Source: Bacteroidales bacterium (lineage in GTDB: Bacteria; Bacteroidota; Bacteroidia; Bacteroidales; UBA932). From it: DNA of 19,260 nt. Under the pieces are notes generated by a model, which was given only the letters and a program-made list of their open reading frames with translations, ran no database searches and was not told the origin of the DNA. The stretch is from positions 1 through 19,260 of the forward strand of contig JAFZWC010000061.1 of assembly GCA_017617475.1 (NCBI GenBank). The letters are read 5' to 3'. Shown one piece after another: positions 1 through 6,436 of this stretch (position 1 is the stretch's first letter; each line of letters begins with the position of its first letter). The position numbers were made by a program, and so were the translations under genes.

Positions 1-1022
1 AAAGCCTGTGCCCAACGCGATGTAGAGTCAGCCATCAGCAAGACGCGAAGACCCATCGAACGGTAGTACTCGGCAATCGTCATGGCTGTATAGACGGAAG
101 CCTCACGGGCTGCTACGGGCATGTTCGAGGTGTTGGCAATGATGATGGTACGCTCCATCAGCTTGCGGCCAGTGTGCGGGTCAACCAGTTCGGGGAACTC
201 GGTGAAGATTTCCACCACCTCGTTGGCACGTTCACCGCAGGCGGCCATCACAATGACGTCGGCATCGCCCTGCTTGGCTATGGCGTGCTGAAGCACCGTT
301 TTTCCGCAGCCGAAAGGCCCGGGGATGAAGCCCGTGCCGCCTTCGGCAATAGGGTTGAGGGTATCGATGACGCGGACGCCGGTTTCCATAATCTTGTTGG
401 GACGCGGTTTCTCCCTGTATCCCTTGATGGCTACCTTCACGGGCCATTTCTGGACCATGGTCACGTTGACGTCTTCGCCGGCTGCGTTGGTAAGGACGGC
501 TATCACGGTGTCTACGGTGTAGGCGCCGGCTTCCTTGATGGATTTGACTTTGTATTCTCCTTCAAAGGCGAAGGGTACCATTATCTTATGGGGCAGCCAT
601 CCTTCCTTTACCTCGCCCAGCCAGTCGGCCGCCACCACCGTTTCGCCCACCTTGGCGATAGGGGTGAAATCCCAGGCTTTCTGACGGTCCAGAGGGTCTG
701 TGTATTCGCCTCTCTGGAGGAAGACGTTCTCCATGGTGGCCAGGTTGTTCTGAAGGCCGTCGTATACGCTGGAAAGCAGGCCGGGGCCCAGTTGAACCTC
801 CAACATCCGGCCTTCGAATTCCACCTTGTCTCCTCCCTTGAGGCCACGGGTGCTCTCGAACACCTGGACGGAGGCGTTTTCTCCGTTCACCTTGATGACT
901 TCCGCCATCATCCTGACTCCGCCAAGATTGATGTAGCAGATTTCATTCTCGGCCACGGGGCCGTCTACCTTTACGGTGACCAGATTGGAAACGATGCCGG
1001 TTACAATACCAGTAGTTTTCAT
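1..1022 (-). CDS. atpA: V-type ATP synthase subunit A (catalytic), 3' end beyond window
   Basis: Catalytic A subunit of the V1 head of a V/A-type ATPase; it binds and hydrolyses (or makes) ATP and couples this to ion movement through the membrane rotor. About 340 N-terminal residues are visible of a family length near 580 to 590. The Walker A P-loop GPFGCGKT is at residues 235-242, followed by the conserved ACGERANEV stretch; the visible part ends in LLMADSTSRWAQA, a region diagnostic of A subunits. The N-terminal beta-barrel (residues about 1-70) and the non-homologous bulge region typical of A subunits (about 110-200) are present. The ATG at 1022 gives MKTTGIVTGIVSNLV, the usual N-terminus. 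It starts 11 nt after the DUF2764 gene and is the third gene of the operon; subunits B, D, I and K would be expected beyond the left edge. Family assignment is secure. Whether H+ or Na+ is used cannot be told from this subunit. Confidence 0.97.
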   Translation of the reverse strand, partial: MKTTGIVTGIVSNLVTVKVDGPVAENEICYINLGGVRMMAEVIKVNGENASVQVFESTRGLKGGDKVEFEGRMLEVQLGPGLLSSVYDGLQNNLATMENVFLQRGEYTDPLDRQKAWDFTPIAKVGETVVAADWLGEVKEGWLPHKIMVPFAFEGEYKVKSIKEAGAYTVDTVIAVLTNAAGEDVNVTMVQKWPVKVAIKGYREKPRPNKIMETGVRVIDTLNPIAEGGTGFIPGPFGCGKTVLQHAIAKQGDADVIVMAACGERANEVVEIFTEFPELVDPHTGRKLMERTIIIANTSNMPVAAREASVYTAMTIAEYYRSMGLRVLLMADSTSRWAQA

Positions 1023-1033
1023 ATAGAATACGT

Positions 1034-1681
1034 TTATTTCTCTGTGTAATTAACTCCTTTGAATGTTCCTTTCACTTCCTTCACCAGCTTGTGGAACAGC
1101 TCGCGGCCCTTTTCCTCGTCCAGGGCCAGCCAGCGGTCCACTATATGGAGCTTGGCAACATAAGCCAGGACGGCGGTGAGGTCGAAGTAATGGAATGTCT
1201 CCAGGGAATCTATCTTTTCCCAGGTGACGTCGTCCAGGGCTTTCTCCCGGTCCAGGAGGCTGGCGCTTTCCAGGGCTGCCTGAACCTTGAGCTTTTCCTC
1301 AAATTCCCCTCCGGTGAAGCGATAGCCGTCAATATCCAGGTCTTCCTCATCTTCCTTGCCCTTGCCTGTTAGTACGTCCTGGTCTTCGGGACGGCCCAGC
1401 ACGTGGTTGAGGTAGCGCACCTTGGCATTGCGGAGGTTAAGGTCGAACCTGAAGTATTCCCTGATGAACTTGATGGGGCTCTTCAGGGCAAGGGCGTAGT
1501 AATCGGCCCCTAACTTCTTGGGATCAAAGCCGTCCAGCAGAAAGTCCAGGGACTCCAAATCCTTTTCTCCCAGGTTTTCCTTAATCTCTTCCAGCACGGT
1601 GAAGAACCCCTGCCCGTCTTCGTACTTGTAGTCCGTGGTGAGGAAGGGGAGGCTGGAGATGATGTACTCGAAATTGCTCAT
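1034..1681 (-). CDS. DUF2764 protein of the V-type ATPase operon (possible subunit C counterpart)
   Basis: A 215-residue soluble protein, rich in Glu, Lys and Leu and probably mostly helical, with no signal peptide or membrane segment. It opens MSNFEYIISSLPFL, typical of the DUF2764 proteins found between subunits E and A in Bacteroidetes and in Chlamydia V-ATPase operons. Archaeal and other bacterial V-ATPase operons have subunits C and F in this slot. Residues about 73-97 contain YFRFDLNLRN followed by a short helix, which resembles the iDxxN signature of subunit C. A C-terminal stretch (FDLTAVLAYVAKLHIVDRW) resembles the C-subunit segment ending in YLLxKExExxNLR. I therefore infer a role as central-stalk adaptor between rotor and V1 head. 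The gene starts 3 nt after atpE and ends 11 nt before atpA, so coexpression is near certain. Membership of the V-ATPase operon is firm; the subunit C equivalence is inference. Confidence 0.85.
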   Translation of the reverse strand: MSNFEYIISSLPFLTTDYKYEDGQGFFTVLEEIKENLGEKDLESLDFLLDGFDPKKLGADYYALALKSPIKFIREYFRFDLNLRNAKVRYLNHVLGRPEDQDVLTGKGKEDEEDLDIDGYRFTGGEFEEKLKVQAALESASLLDREKALDDVTWEKIDSLETFHYFDLTAVLAYVAKLHIVDRWLALDEEKGRELFHKLVKEVKGTFKGVNYTEK

Positions 1682-1684
1682 GCG

Positions 1685-2284
1685 CTAGCCGAAGAGGATT
1701 TTCTTGGTGGCGGGACGGAGATAGTCGCCTATCAGGGCCTGGAAGGCGTCGTCCGTGAGGCTTATGAAATAGCTGCCATCCTTGGGGCCGATCTTAAAGC
1801 CGCCCGCAACCTTCTTGGAGAAGGAAGCCTCGACGCCCTTGCCCAGGGTTTTGGCCAGCTCGCCTTTCACGAAAGGCTCCAGTTCTTTCTGAAGCTTCTC
1901 CGGAAGAACCAGGGAAAGGTCTGTGGATTCCTGGGTGCTGAAGCGCTGAGCCACGGCGGTAATAATCTCCTTCATAAAAGCGGCGGAACCCAGCTGCTCT
2001 TTCACGGGCTCCACGGCCTTTGCCACGATGAGCCCCTCGATGCCGGCCTTGGTGGCCTGCAGGGCCTGGGTGGAAGCCATCTTCACGTCTCCCTCCACTT
2101 TTACCTTATAGTCGGCCGCTTCCTTGCGGGCCTTCTCCACAATGGCGGCAGCCTCTTCCTGAGCCTTCTTAATGAGTTCATCGGCCTCCATCTGTGCCTT
2201 GGCCAGCAGGGCTTCGCCCTCTAATTTTCCTTTCGAAAGACCCTCCTCATAGAGTTTCTGAGTCAGTTCCTGGAGTTTGTCCAT
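1685..2284 (-). CDS. atpE: V-type ATP synthase subunit E (peripheral stalk)
   Basis: Peripheral-stalk subunit E, which with its partner forms the stator holding the V1 head against the membrane part of the V/A-type ATPase. It has 199 residues, the usual length. Residues about 1-80 form a long charged amphipathic helix rich in Ala, Glu and Lys (for example KAQEEAAAIVEKARKEAADY), the coiled-coil half of the stalk. Residues about 105-199 form the globular head that binds V1, including VLPEKLQKELEPF and the terminal GDYLRPATKKILFG. It is the first gene of the operon, preceded by a Bacteroidetes -7 element about 35 nt upstream and followed after 3 nt by the DUF2764 gene. Similarity to F-type subunit b/delta is expected only in the coiled coil; the globular part and the context favour V-type E. 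Confidence 0.93.
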   Translation of the reverse strand: MDKLQELTQKLYEEGLSKGKLEGEALLAKAQMEADELIKKAQEEAAAIVEKARKEAADYKVKVEGDVKMASTQALQATKAGIEGLIVAKAVEPVKEQLGSAAFMKEIITAVAQRFSTQESTDLSLVLPEKLQKELEPFVKGELAKTLGKGVEASFSKKVAGGFKIGPKDGSYFISLTDDAFQALIGDYLRPATKKILFG

Positions 2285-2318
2285 ATTGAAATTGTTTTCA
2301 GTGTTATCTGTATCTTCG

Positions 2319-2350
2319 CAAATATATCAAAAAAAGACCACATCTGAAAT
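2319..2350 (-). promoter_or_regulatory. Promoter of the V-type ATPase operon
   Basis: Read on the minus strand, positions 2326 to 2319 are TATATTTG, an exact match to the Bacteroidetes -7 consensus TAnnTTTG. A near-match to the -33 element (TTTC, 2349-2346) lies 19 nt upstream, in the loop of the preceding terminator hairpin. Transcription would start near 2312, giving a leader of about 28 nt before the atpE ATG at 2284. No Shine-Dalgarno site is visible, as is usual in this phylum. Confidence 0.7.
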
Positions 2351-2364
2351 AGAATGTGGTCTTT
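2329..2364 (-). terminator. Rho-independent terminator of the mmd / serine hydrolase operon
   Basis: A perfect 11-bp inverted repeat (AAAGACCACAT at 2333-2343 and its complement at 2354-2364) encloses a 10-nt loop. On the minus strand the hairpin is followed directly by seven T residues (complement of 2335-2329), the classic intrinsic terminator form. It lies 27 nt past the stop of the small secreted protein gene and closes the long operon upstream. The T-tract runs into the -7 element of the V-ATPase promoter. On the plus strand the hairpin lacks a good T-tract and no plus-strand gene precedes it, so I call it for the minus strand only. Confidence 0.92.
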
Positions 2365-2390
2365 AATACGAGATATTTCCGGAACTTTTG

Positions 2391-3026
2391 CTACTCGGCG
2401 TTTTCTACGAAGTTGATTCCGTTCCAGGTGAGTTTCTTAATGACTTCTCCGGACGAGGTATGGAAATGATATTCCATGGTCTTTCCGGTCTGGGGGAGTT
2501 TGTGGGTAATGACTTCTATCCCGTCGGGGTAGTCGAAGTCCAGGCCCAGGTCGTCGTAGACCAGGTTGAGTTTCCGGGTTTTGTTGTCATACATAAGGAA
2601 GCTCAGGCCGGAATACTGGCCCATGAAGGGCTTTCCGTTCTGGAAGCAGACCGTATTCTCGGCCACCAGTTTGCGCAGTCCGTTGGAGCAGTTCCAGTAG
2701 CAGAATTCAATGAAAGTGCTGTAAACGTTGCCGTCTTCGTCCTTGTCGGAGCAGTCATAGCGGAAATAGCCGTTTTTGGTATCCACCACAAACGAGCGGC
2801 CTTCCGGAAGGGGCTTGCCGGCCTTATACAGTTGCCAGACGTCGGCCATCTCTCCCAGAGACTCGCCCAGGTCTTCTTCCTGCGACAGGATGGCGGAAAC
2901 AAAGTCCGAAATAACGGGGCGCTGTCCGGTAAAGGTTACGGGTATGCTGAATTCCTCAGTTTCCTGAGCGTTCATAAGGGCCGAAACTCCAAAGATGAGG
3001 AGGGCAGAAAGGAAAAACTTCTTCAT
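2391..3026 (-). CDS. Small secreted protein, function unknown
   Basis: Not assigned to a family. The 211-residue product has a clear Sec signal peptide (MKKFFLSALLIFGVSALMNA, cleavage likely before QETEE), so it should reach the periplasm or outer surface. The lack of a lipobox cysteine argues against a lipoprotein. The mature part is acidic and rich in aromatic residues, with alternating beta-like segments such as FVVDTKNGYFRYDCSD, CYWNCSNGLRKLV and TMEYHFHTSSGEVIKKLTW. The spacing of aromatic strands suggests a beta-sheet carrier or sensor-like fold, but this is only impression. It contains four cysteines that could pair after export. It starts 3 nt after the serine-hydrolase stop and is the last gene before the terminator, so the two are almost certainly cotranscribed and perhaps act on the same envelope substrate. 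Confidence 0.8.
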   Translation of the reverse strand: MKKFFLSALLIFGVSALMNAQETEEFSIPVTFTGQRPVISDFVSAILSQEEDLGESLGEMADVWQLYKAGKPLPEGRSFVVDTKNGYFRYDCSDKDEDGNVYSTFIEFCYWNCSNGLRKLVAENTVCFQNGKPFMGQYSGLSFLMYDNKTRKLNLVYDDLGLDFDYPDGIEVITHKLPQTGKTMEYHFHTSSGEVIKKLTWNGINFVENAE

Positions 3027-3029
3027 AAC

Positions 3030-4283
3030 TTATCGGCCGATAGAACTTGCGACGATGGAGGCAATGACGGAGCGGAGGCGTCCGGTGGAGCCTTCGTCCT
3101 TGGGATGTACGCGGTGGGCCAGCACGATGACGGCGGTCTTGGTCTCGGGATCCATGATCATGGAGGTGCCGGTGTAGCCGGTGTGGCCGCGGACGTCGTC
3201 TACGCAGAAGATGTCACCGCTGGTGTAGGGACCGGTGTAGTAGGTGTCCCAGCCCAGGGCGCGGGCTACCTCGTAAGCGTTGGTCTCGGGCACGGTGAAC
3301 ATCTTTTTCACGGTGAGCGGGCTCAGGATGCGCTTGCCGTTGTAGGAACCGTCGTTAAGGAGGGCGGCGGCCACCACGGCCAGGTCTTCCACATTGGAGA
3401 ATACGCCGGCGTTACCGGAATTGCCGGCATTGGCCAGGCGGGCGGTGGGGTCGTGGACCTCGGCCTTGAGGATGTGGCCGTCGGCCTGCTCCTCGGTGGG
3501 GGCGCAGAGCTCGGCAAGTTCCTCCAGACCGGGACGGCAGGCGGGTTCGCCATACAGCGGGAAGTAGGTGGTATGCTCCAGGCCCAGCACGTCAAAGACG
3601 TTCTTCTGGGCGTAGTCGCACAGGCGCTCGCCGGTTACCTTCTGCAGGATGTTCTGCAGGGTGATGAAGTTGAGGCAGCTGTACAGGCACTTGGTGCCGG
3701 GACGGAAGTTGCGCTTGGCCTGGGTGGAAATCCACATGATCAGGGAATCCGGGCTGTTCTCGCCGTACTGCTGGATATAGGCCGGAACATTGGGCAGATA
3801 GGCCGCAATGCCCGAAGAGTGGGTGAGGAGGTCCTGGACGGTGATGTCCATCTTCTCATGGGTCTCAGGGTCTTCCCACGGCTGGAAATCCGGGAAATAC
3901 AGGTTCACGGGGTCTACCAGGCGAACCTTGCCCTGTTCTACCAGCTGCATGAAGGAAAGGGTGGTTCCCACGCATTTGGAAACGGAGGCCAGGTCGAACA
4001 TGGTCTCAACCGTCATGGTGTCCTTCTCGGGCAGCAGGGCCTTGTAGCCGAAGGCCTTTTCGTACACCAGGCAGCCGTTGCGGACTACGCCCACCACGGC
4101 ACCGGGGATGTCTCCGGCGGCGATGGAAGCATTGACGGCGCTGTCAATGAGGGCAAGACGGCCTGCATCCATGCCCTGGGAAAGGGGAGTGGCACGGCGG
4201 ATGCCTTTTTCAACCTTGGGGCAGCAGGCTGCCAGCAGGAGTGCGGCAGCTGCAAATAAAGTCAGTTTTTTGGAAAATAACAT
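3030..4283 (-). CDS. Beta-lactamase-related serine hydrolase, lipoprotein
   Basis: A 417-residue member of the class C beta-lactamase/penicillin-binding-protein-like (Pfam Beta-lactamase, COG1680) superfamily; such proteins are usually esterases, D-Ala peptidases or peptidoglycan-modifying enzymes. A type II signal peptide ends in LLLAAC, with Cys20 as the probable lipidation site, placing it in the envelope. The nucleophile motif SxxK is Ser100-Val-Ser-Lys103. The third motif is His367-Thr-Gly369 (HTGYTG). The second motif, normally Tyr-x-Asn, reads Tyr201-Ser-Cys203 followed by LNF; related Bacteroidetes lipoproteins often have YSDLNF here, so the Tyr base is kept. It follows mmdB by 18 nt and precedes the secreted-protein gene by 3 nt, so it seems to share the decarboxylase transcript although no metabolic link is obvious. 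Family is secure; substrate unknown. A true antibiotic beta-lactamase seems unlikely given the lipoprotein form and context. Confidence 0.93.
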   Translation of the reverse strand: MLFSKKLTLFAAAALLLAACCPKVEKGIRRATPLSQGMDAGRLALIDSAVNASIAAGDIPGAVVGVVRNGCLVYEKAFGYKALLPEKDTMTVETMFDLASVSKCVGTTLSFMQLVEQGKVRLVDPVNLYFPDFQPWEDPETHEKMDITVQDLLTHSSGIAAYLPNVPAYIQQYGENSPDSLIMWISTQAKRNFRPGTKCLYSCLNFITLQNILQKVTGERLCDYAQKNVFDVLGLEHTTYFPLYGEPACRPGLEELAELCAPTEEQADGHILKAEVHDPTARLANAGNSGNAGVFSNVEDLAVVAAALLNDGSYNGKRILSPLTVKKMFTVPETNAYEVARALGWDTYYTGPYTSGDIFCVDDVRGHTGYTGTSMIMDPETKTAVIVLAHRVHPKDEGSTGRLRSVIASIVASSIGR

Positions 4284-4301
4284 GGTTATTAAGTACGTTG
4301 A

Positions 4302-5462
4302 TTATCCGAGGAATCCCAGCAGGATACCGGCAGCCACGGCAGAGCCGATGACACCGGCCACATTGGGGGCCATGGCGTGGGTGAGCAGGTGGTTGGAAGG
4401 GTCGGCCTCCAGGCCCACCGTTTCACTTACACGGGCGGCATCCGGTACGGCGGAAACGCCGGCGTTGCCGATGAGCGGGTTAATCTTCCTGCCCTCAGGA
4501 AGGAACAGGTTCATGAATTTCACGAAGCTCACGCCGAAGGTGGTGGCAATCACGAAGGAAGCCAGGCCCAGTCCGAAGATGAGCACGGAACGGCCGCTGA
4601 GGAACACATCGGCCTGGGTGGAAGCGCCCACGGTAAGGCCGATGAGGGTGGTGACCACGTCGATGAGCGGGCCTCCGGCCGTGGCGGCTAGACGCTTGGT
4701 TACACCGCTCTCTTTGAGGAGGTTACCGAAGAACAGCATGCCCAGCAGGGGCAGGCCGGAAGGGACGATGAACGCCGTGCAGATGAAGCCTACGATGGGG
4801 AAGATGATCTTCTCCCGCTGGCTCACCACGCGGGGCTTGTTCATGCGGATCAGGCGCTCCTTCTTGGTGGTTAGGAGCAGCATGATGGGCTTCTGGATCA
4901 CAGGAACCAGGGCCATATAGGAATAGGCCGATACGGCGATGGCGCCCATGAGTTCGGGGGCCAGCTTGGAGCTGAGGAAAATGGCCGTAGGACCATCTGC
5001 GCCGCCGATGATGCCGATGGCACCGGCCTCATTGGGCAGGAAGCCCACCGAAAGGGCCAGCAGATAAGCGCCGAAGATACCCAACTGCGCCGCGGCACCA
5101 ATCAGGATGAGCCGGGGCTGTGAGATAAGGGCGCTGAAATCTGTCATGGCGCCTATCCCCAGAAAGATAAGCGGGGGATACCAACCGTTGCGCACACCGT
5201 GATACAGGATATTGAGCACCGAGTTTTCCTCGTAGATGCCTATCCTTAGTCCCATGCCGGTGACGGGGTCAAAGAAAAGCGGAATATTGCCTATGATGAT
5301 GCCAAATCCGATGGGCACCAGCAGCAGCGGCTCCCATTTCTTCACAATACCCAGTGTGATGAAAATGAGGCCGATGACAATCATCACCAGGTGCTGCCAG
5401 GTACAATTGGCAAAACCCGTGAACTGCCAGAACTGCCGCAGGCTGTCTAAAATGGTATCCAT
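4302..5462 (-). CDS. mmdB: Na+-translocating decarboxylase beta subunit (methylmalonyl-CoA decarboxylase)
   Basis: Membrane subunit that decarboxylates carboxybiotin on the carrier protein and couples this to outward Na+ transport. The 386-residue product is very hydrophobic with about nine to eleven membrane segments. The family signature GAIGIIGGADGPTAIF is present; the Asp of the GADGPT motif is the residue known from OadB to be essential for Na+ coupling. A second conserved loop, GGPLIDVVTTLIGLTVGA, and the C-terminal NPLIGNAGVSAVPDAARV, which carries the conserved region for the second Na+ site, are intact. Start ATG at 5462 overlaps the mmdC stop by one base (TAATG), which points to translational coupling and matched dosage of carrier and pump. 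Paralogues serve oxaloacetate or glutaconyl-CoA decarboxylases; the linked mmdA-type carboxyltransferase selects methylmalonyl-CoA as the most likely substrate. Confidence 0.95.
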   Translation of the reverse strand: MDTILDSLRQFWQFTGFANCTWQHLVMIVIGLIFITLGIVKKWEPLLLVPIGFGIIIGNIPLFFDPVTGMGLRIGIYEENSVLNILYHGVRNGWYPPLIFLGIGAMTDFSALISQPRLILIGAAAQLGIFGAYLLALSVGFLPNEAGAIGIIGGADGPTAIFLSSKLAPELMGAIAVSAYSYMALVPVIQKPIMLLLTTKKERLIRMNKPRVVSQREKIIFPIVGFICTAFIVPSGLPLLGMLFFGNLLKESGVTKRLAATAGGPLIDVVTTLIGLTVGASTQADVFLSGRSVLIFGLGLASFVIATTFGVSFVKFMNLFLPEGRKINPLIGNAGVSAVPDAARVSETVGLEADPSNHLLTHAMAPNVAGVIGSAVAAGILLGFLG

Positions 5463-5902
5463 TAGCCGATAGTTACGATGTCTGCACCTTCCAGTACGGA
5501 ATCACCCTTGCGGGCGTGGATGGCGGTTACGGTGCCGTCCGCTTCCGCGAGGATGTCGTTCTCCATCTTCATGGCCTCAATCACGGCCAGTTTCTGACCA
5601 CGCTTGACGGCCTGGCCTTCCTTGACGTCGATGGAAATGATGATGCCGGGAAGGGGGCTCTTGATGGTGACGCCTGCACCGGAGGGTGCTGCGGCAGGAG
5701 CAGGAGCGGCAGGGGATGTTCCCGCCGGAGCTTCGGCCTTTTTATTAGCGGAGGCGGGGACATTCCCTGCCGTAATAGGCGCATTCTCCAGCTCGACCTG
5801 ATAGTCCGCACCGTTCACGTTTACCGTGAGGTTCTTTCCGTCCGCCTCACCAATCTGTACGGCGTAATCCTTACCGTTAATCTTGAATTTGTACTCTTTC
5901 AT
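5462..5902 (-). CDS. mmdC: Biotin carboxyl carrier subunit of the decarboxylase
   Basis: Carries the carboxyl group on biotin from the carboxyltransferase (MmdA) to the membrane pump (MmdB). The 146-residue product has three parts: an N-terminal beta-rich domain (residues 1-45), a flexible Ala/Pro/Gly linker (about 50-76) typical of swinging-arm carriers, and a C-terminal biotinyl domain (about 77-146). The biotinylation motif EAMKMEND is intact, with Lys112 as the modified residue. The ATG at 5902 gives MKEYKFKINGKDY, the usual start. The gene is separated from the OadG-like gene by 87 nt that hold a palindromic repeat, and overlaps mmdB by one base. A lipoyl domain would look similar, but the AMKM motif and context fix it as biotin-dependent. 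Confidence 0.95.
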   Translation of the reverse strand: MKEYKFKINGKDYAVQIGEADGKNLTVNVNGADYQVELENAPITAGNVPASANKKAEAPAGTSPAAPAPAAAPSGAGVTIKSPLPGIIISIDVKEGQAVKRGQKLAVIEAMKMENDILAEADGTVTAIHARKGDSVLEGADIVTIG

Positions 5903-5928
5903 ATATTGCTTATTTTTTAATCAAATAA

Positions 5929-5996
5929 CAGATTCTTCGCTTCGCTCAGAATGACAATTGTCATCCTGAGGAATAAAGTGACGAAGGATCTATCTG
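5929..5996. repeat. Palindromic dispersed repeat between mmdD and mmdC
   Basis: A 68-nt imperfect palindrome. The left arm (cagat, then tcttcgcttcgctcagaatgaca) and the right arm (tgtcatcctgag, gaataaagtgacga, aggat, ctatctg) are inverted copies of one element, meeting at the perfect 14-nt palindrome atgacaattgtcat (5951-5964). The right arm differs by a short substitution (aataaagt). The mmdD stop codon (5990-5992) lies inside the right arm, so the last codon(s) of mmdD come from the repeat. In mRNA this would form a long hairpin within the operon, between the small membrane subunit and the carrier. It resembles the repeats at 6181, 10366 and 11325, but with arms inverted rather than in tandem. 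Confidence 0.85.
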
Positions 5997-6436
5997 GGTA
6001 ATTTTCTGAAATTCAATGCTTTATTATTCCAGCCGGAGTCTTTGCGGACGATGGTGACGATGCCGGGCTCTACGTCGTGAACGGCGTCGTTCAGGTACAG
6101 ATGCACGGCCGTGGCGATGGCGGCGTAAACGTCACCGGAGTTCTCCATGTCTAGCGCAACGGCAATGGCGGCTGCAATTTGAGATCCCTCGACTTCGCTC
6201 GGGATGACAGAGTGGGAACTCGGGATGACAGAGTGGGCGCGCTTCTTGGGCTTGGGCTCGCGCTTGAACTTCCCGGAGAAGATACTGCCGGAGAGGCTGT
6301 AGACGCCATACAGCACCGTGAGGGCGGTAAATACCACCGTCACGCTGATGATGGTTAGCGTCCAGCCATGCGGATCCGTCTGCATCATGCGGTCTCCGCC
6401 CGCCGTGAGGAGCAAACTATAAAGGAAGGTTGTCAT
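5990..6436 (-). CDS. mmdD: OadG-like small membrane subunit of the decarboxylase, with in-frame repeat insert
   Basis: Small membrane-anchored subunit that holds the Na+-pumping decarboxylase together (OadG/MmdD family). The 148-residue product has one membrane helix (residues about 27-49, [23 protein letters not shown]), a basic stretch ([11 protein letters not shown]), and a C-terminal region ([13 protein letters not shown] to the end) that includes the family-like tail [20 protein letters not shown]. The overlap of its start with the end of mmdA (20 nt) and its place between mmdA and mmdC identify it. Odd feature: residues 68-85 read HSVIPSS then [11 protein letters not shown], the translation of a dispersed DNA repeat inserted in frame in the linker between the membrane helix and the C-terminal part. 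Sequence conservation in this family is low, so context carries much of the call. The stop lies in a second repeat. Confidence 0.9.
   Translation of the reverse strand: MTTFLYSLLLTAGGDRMMQTDPHGWTLTIISVTVVFTALTVLYGVYSLSGSIFSGKFKREPKPKKRAHSVIPSSHSVIPSEVEGSQIAAAIAVALDMENSGDVYAAIATAVHLYLNDAVHDVEPGIVTIVRKDSGWNNKALNFRKLPR
6181..6237. repeat. Dispersed repeat inserted in frame within mmdD
   Basis: On the plus strand: one full unit (gagatccctcgacttcgctc, gggatgacagagtggg; 6181-6216) followed by a truncated copy of its second half. The 19-nt string ctcgggatgacagagtggg occurs identically at 6198-6216 and 6219-6237, a 21-nt period. Reverse translation in the gene gives [10 protein letters not shown] preceded by one heptad-length copy HSVIPSS. 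The string [10 protein letters not shown] is well known from Bacteroidetes proteins that have absorbed this repeat. Confidence 0.9.

Noticed and set aside
2388..4259. Very long plus-strand open frame (623 codons) opposite the hydrolase and secreted-protein genes
   Set aside because: It is antisense to two genes with clear motifs and signal peptides, has a Gly/Val/His-rich composition without domains, and arises from GC-rich third codon positions.
5929..5996. Intrinsic terminator within the mmd operon
   Set aside because: The palindrome is long but is not followed by a run of Ts immediately after the stem on the minus strand, and essential partner genes lie downstream.
6181..6237. Possible functional serine-rich motif conserved in MmdD
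   Set aside because: The DNA matches repeats at other loci, including intergenic ones, so the residues are explained by insertion rather than by family conservation.
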